A DNA stretch of 64,000 nucleotides, from NCBI GenBank assembly GCA_009760855.2, contig WPIO01000139.1:684001-748000 (forward strand). The letters run 5' to 3'. A model generated the notes under the pieces. It did not search any database. It saw only the letters and a list, made by a program, of their open reading frames with translations, and was not told the DNA's origin. The position numbers and the translations under genes are program-made. Shown piece after piece: positions 60,566 to 64,000 of the stretch (position 1 is the first letter of the stretch; the number at the start of each line of letters is the position of its first letter). The stretch is from Cristatella mucedo. Its lineage: Eukaryota > Bryozoa > Phylactolaemata > Cristatellidae.

Positions 60566-60766
60566 GTCTACGCCAGCGGTTCTCAACCTGTGGGTCTCGA
60601 CCCCGTTGGGGGTCGAATGACCCTTTCACAGGGGTCGCCTAGGACCATCGGAAAACACACATTTCCACATTTTCCCACAATAGTTTCATGGTTGGAGTCG
60701 CCACAACTTGAAGAACGGTATTAAAGGGTCACGGCATTAGGAAGGTCGAGAACCACTGGTCTACGT
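60566..60766. mobile_element. SPIN-like non-autonomous hAT element (185 bp) with 8-bp target duplications
   Basis: The element spans 60574-60758. Its termini cagcggttctcaacc and ggtcgagaaccactg form 15-bp inverted repeats with two mismatches. It is flanked by gtctacgc (60566-60573) and gtctacgt (60759-60766), an 8-bp hAT-type duplication with one change. The interior has gggggtcgaatgaccctttc, acaggggtcgcctaggacca, tcatggttggagtcgcc and tattaaagggtcacggcatt. These match what I know of the SPIN family consensus almost word for word, including the order. There is no coding capacity, so it would have needed a SPIN transposase in trans. Confidence 0.88.
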
Positions 60767-61365
60767 GCTTGAACAAAGTACGTCCACTCAACTTAACATC
60801 GAACCCTTCACTGTATGAATACAAATTTTTGAGACACTAACGCTGGAGAACGCAGCACCAATTGTACAGATTGGCACTTGTCAGTAAGGTCACAATGAGC
60901 TGTTGACGAAATTGGTCAGCTATACCACTTGACTTACGATTATGGCATGCTCCCACGTAGGGATAGGTTGAGAGAGCAGCACTGATTGAAGCACGCCAGC
61001 TTGCGGCATCAGTACTTGGAGTTTGTGCAGAGTGTAGAACCCCTGGCCAAGCATCTACTGGCTGTAGCTATAGCTTAAGCAGGAGCAGTGCTAGCAGCCA
61101 AACCACAACGGCATAATAGGTAGGGACAAAGGGTAGCCTACGCTTGAGGGGTGGAAGTTGAATGCTGAAAGAATTGGGAGGAGCCAATTTCCGCCGCCTG
61201 TCCACAGCAGACCGATGCAGCGTAGCCGCTGGGACGATCGACCCATCTGCCGACAGTGATGCCGAAATTTCAAAGTGAGGCTTTACCTTCGAAGACAGCT
61301 GTCACTGTCCGATGAGACCTTTACCTACCGGCGGAAGGCGAGCGGCGAAGCGATAGTTTTATATC

Positions 61366-61366
<1 letters not shown>
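60767..61366. other. No gene recognised
   Basis: Nothing identified. Confidence 0.35.

Positions 61367-61425
<59 letters not shown>
61367..61425. repeat. (GA)n microsatellite
   Basis: About 57 bp of pure GA. Confidence 0.97.
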
Positions 61426-61427
<2 letters not shown>

Positions 61428-61839
61428 GCTGTCGTCGTTTTCGCGGCTCCTTCTAGCTTAGTAGGCTTCTTGCTAGTTCCTTCATTAACCGATGGCCGAC
61501 GGCGTTGGCACGAGACAACCGGTGTGAGTAAAAAAAAAAGCAGCTTGCGGCAGGCCAGCGGCAGGGCGCTACCGAGGCTGTGAAGCGTGGCGTATTCAAG
61601 CGAATAGGAGCCTTGGTTTCAGCTCCTTGGTTTTTAGCTGCCTTTGACTCGCGCTTCGGCCTAGCGTTCTGCCGTCCCCAGGCTCGTCTGGTCCTCGAGA
61701 ACTGACGTTCGCACCGGTCCACGCGGTCAATCACTGCTGCGGAGGCTTTGCATATAAAAGGCAACTTCGGGTGAACTTTGCCTGCAGGAGACCAGGAGCG
61801 AACACGACGGCTGCATCTCACACGCCTCTCTCACCCACA

Positions 61840-62128
61840 CTCGCCCCTCTTCCACTTTCTCGCCCACTCTCTCATCCACTTACGCACATACAAGCAGACA
61901 CGCACAGACGCGAACGAACACACATGCACACACACACACACGCATGCACGCACGCACATATGCTCACACGAGCCCGCTCACACGCACGCACGCACGCTCG
62001 TACGGGCACACACACGCGCGCGCACACACATACACACTGACGCACCAACACACACGATCTTTCTCTCTCCCTTTCCCACTCACAAACAAGCGCCCACGCT
62101 CGCACACACACGCTCACACTCACACACA

Positions 62129-62180
<52 letters not shown>

Positions 62181-62272
62181 CTTTCTCTCAGTCTTTCTCT
62201 CTCTCTCTCAGTCTTTCTCTCTCTCTCTCTCAGTCTTTCTCTCTCTCTCTCAGTCTTTCTCTCTCTCTCTCT

Positions 62273-62315
<43 letters not shown>

Positions 62316-62335
62316 AGTCTTTCTCTCGCTCGCTG
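61840..62335. repeat. Compound CA/CACG and CT low-complexity array
   Basis: The left half is CA/GCACGCA-rich. The right half (about 62129-62330) is CT repeats regularly interrupted by cagtcttt, giving a minisatellite-like pattern of about 20-30 bp. The 201-codon frame across it is an artefact. Confidence 0.93.
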
Positions 62336-63340
62336 TCGCAAGCGAAGGTAGGCAGCCTTAACTTGGTGACCTTTGCTGAATAGCGGTTCGCGTCAGCAGC
62401 AGCAGCAGCTCGTGCTGTGGCGAGCGGCGAGCGGCTCGAAGCGCTGGCTTTCCCATCGCCTGTGCCTATCTACCAAGTTCTTAGCAGACGATCGGCACTT
62501 GTAGGGTTATCCTCGCGAATAGGTCGCTAGTGCTGAGCAAGAGCCGACGAATTACGATGGTCTTTAAAATTCAAGAGGTCTTATAACTTGCACTTCCGTA
62601 AATTGACATAAATCTCAGCGCATCCTCTTTTGTCGGCTCATGCGCCCTCGCGATATCAATAGTGGTCTAATTTAAATTGGGTTCGCCAATACGTATACAA
62701 CGTGGTGAAATTCACGGGGCGAAGCGCACGCGGCTTCTAACATGGCCTCTTTAGCAGGCAGCAGCAGGCAATGCTGTGACGCACGCTAAGTACGAAGCAG
62801 CCTTGTTCAATAAAGAGCCTCTGAAATGCAATATAGAGAACCTTAAATAAAAACAAGTTCAATTTCTTACGAAACACGCGATCAAGGTTCCAGAGATTTT
62901 CGAGAGCTTCAAGCAGAGCAGACGGATCTCGTCGTCCATTGTTCTGCCAAGTAACGTATAGGGTAACTTTTACCCAAGCCTACTAAGACATACTGGAACA
63001 GTAATTGCAAGTTTCTTTGTCATTTCATTGAAACAAATGAGCAAGTGTTCTCCATTGGTGCTCTATTTCAGACGCCACTTTTGCTGTGAGCCTCTTTTAC
63101 TGCAAGCGTCCTCCTCATATAGTCGCAGCAGGTCAGATGCAAGCCTAGTAAAATTTATCGAGGAAACGCCGGTCTGTTCTAAGCGACAGCCCTAATAATC
63201 CAAGCGCTCCAATGCAGCCGCGCATTACTAAGGAATTGCTGCGGCACGGCGTTCGGTCATTTCCGTTAAACGGGAATCTAAAGCTCTTAAAAAGCTCAGA
63301 AGGATGCGGAAAAAAATGAATGTACACGCTTCTCAGAATG
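62336..63340. other. No gene recognised; short (CAG)n
   Basis: (CAG)n at about 62394-62409. Nothing else identified. Confidence 0.35.
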
Positions 63341-64000
63341 CGCGTTGACCGAGGCCGCCCGCCCAGAGGCTGCGACTGCAGCAGCTAAGATGGCCATTGA
63401 TGGCTACGGGCGCAGTACGCTGGCCTGCAGGTCCGAGCCGCGGTCGCAATGAAGAGAAGGGCGATGAGGATTTGCACAGCGAGCTCTATTGAACTCTGCC
63501 ATAATAATCAGCTCGGCTTCTCATCTTTTCTCTGCTGCTGCTGCTGCAGTCTACCTAAACGAGGGCTTGGTATACGCCAGGATAGTAGCGATCACAGCGC
63601 ACAGGGCTCTCAGGTGTGCGTGCTCAGGCTGCGAGCGTCGAAGTGCAGCCCCGTCGCTCCGCGTCGTCGCTGACCGCTGACTTGACTCGCCATCGACTTT
63701 GACCGATAGTACCAGTTGGGCGCCGCGGGCGCGCAATCGCTAGGCTACGCCGCGCGCCCGACTGCGCTCGCCCGGCTCGGGTCGTGCGCGAGCGGCAACT
63801 GAATAGGGACAGACCGCCGACACCCTCCCACCACCACCCTGCTTCGCGACTAGTACGCGTGTCGCGGCGAGCCACTTTCGCCGCTGCCTCGGGCACGACG
63901 AGTTGTCTCATGATATCGTGCATTTCAGACCTGGCTTGATGCGTAAACTACCGCTAACGAGCAGAGCATCGGGCGCTTTCGTTCGTCGTCGGCTAGCTGG
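63341..64000. other. GC-rich block at the right edge
   Basis: CpG density rises again (cgccgcgcgcccgactgcgc near 63750). A CTG run (ctgctgctgctgctgca) lies at about 63530-63548. Open frames have no recognised domain. It may be another promoter-type region that continues beyond the window. Confidence 0.35.

Noticed and set aside
61778-62383. 201-codon frame across the CA/CT array
   Set aside because: Repeat artefact with His-Thr and Ser-Leu periodicity.

Overview
This window looks like nuclear DNA from an animal with a repeat-rich genome. The evidence is one multi-exon gene with canonical GT/AG introns (a Kv-channel-interacting EF-hand protein, found only in animals), decayed L2/CR1-like LINEs, tRNA-derived SINEs, a CsRn1/Kabuki-type Gypsy LTR retrotransposon, hAT DNA transposons and long microsatellites. 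There are no bacterial operons, no rRNA genes and no CRISPR arrays. The KChIP protein is clearly diverged from the vertebrate sequence as I remember it. Together with the CsRn1-type Gypsy this suggests an invertebrate, possibly a flatworm, but the window alone does not settle the species.

Layout. At 5.0-10.3 kb four exons of a KChIP (KCNIP) gene lie on the minus strand. Their sizes, in transcript order, are 125, 70, 71 and 213 bp, and their phases fit perfectly. The introns hold a decayed LINE (5.8-7.6 kb) and an internally deleted hAT element (8.0-9.5 kb). The 5' exon(s) and the last, EF-hand-4 exon(s) were not found. A complete Gypsy element sits at 11289-16162, with 333-bp LTRs, a 4-bp target duplication, broken gag and pol, and a TTTAAAC frameshift site. 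From 17 to 42 kb the window is mostly non-coding, with LINE and SINE pieces and a second, deleted Gypsy fragment (33.5-34.0 kb). A strongly CpG-rich block at 43.2-45.3 kb looks like a promoter-type island and carries a perfect 28-bp hairpin. Just past it is a second perfect hairpin (22 bp). From 51 to 59 kb the sequence is LINE- and SINE-rich, including one copy with endonuclease and reverse transcriptase remnants. From 59 to 62.4 kb there are very long CT/GA/CA tracts. The window ends in another GC-rich block.

The most notable item is a 185-bp element at 60574-60758, flanked by an 8-bp duplication. It closely resembles the SPIN ('space invader') non-autonomous hAT elements known mainly from tetrapods and a few invertebrates, so it is a candidate trace of cross-phylum horizontal transfer. 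By my tally, recognisable transposable elements make up about a quarter to a third of the window. All element boundaries and family assignments come from reading the sequence and were not checked by database search.
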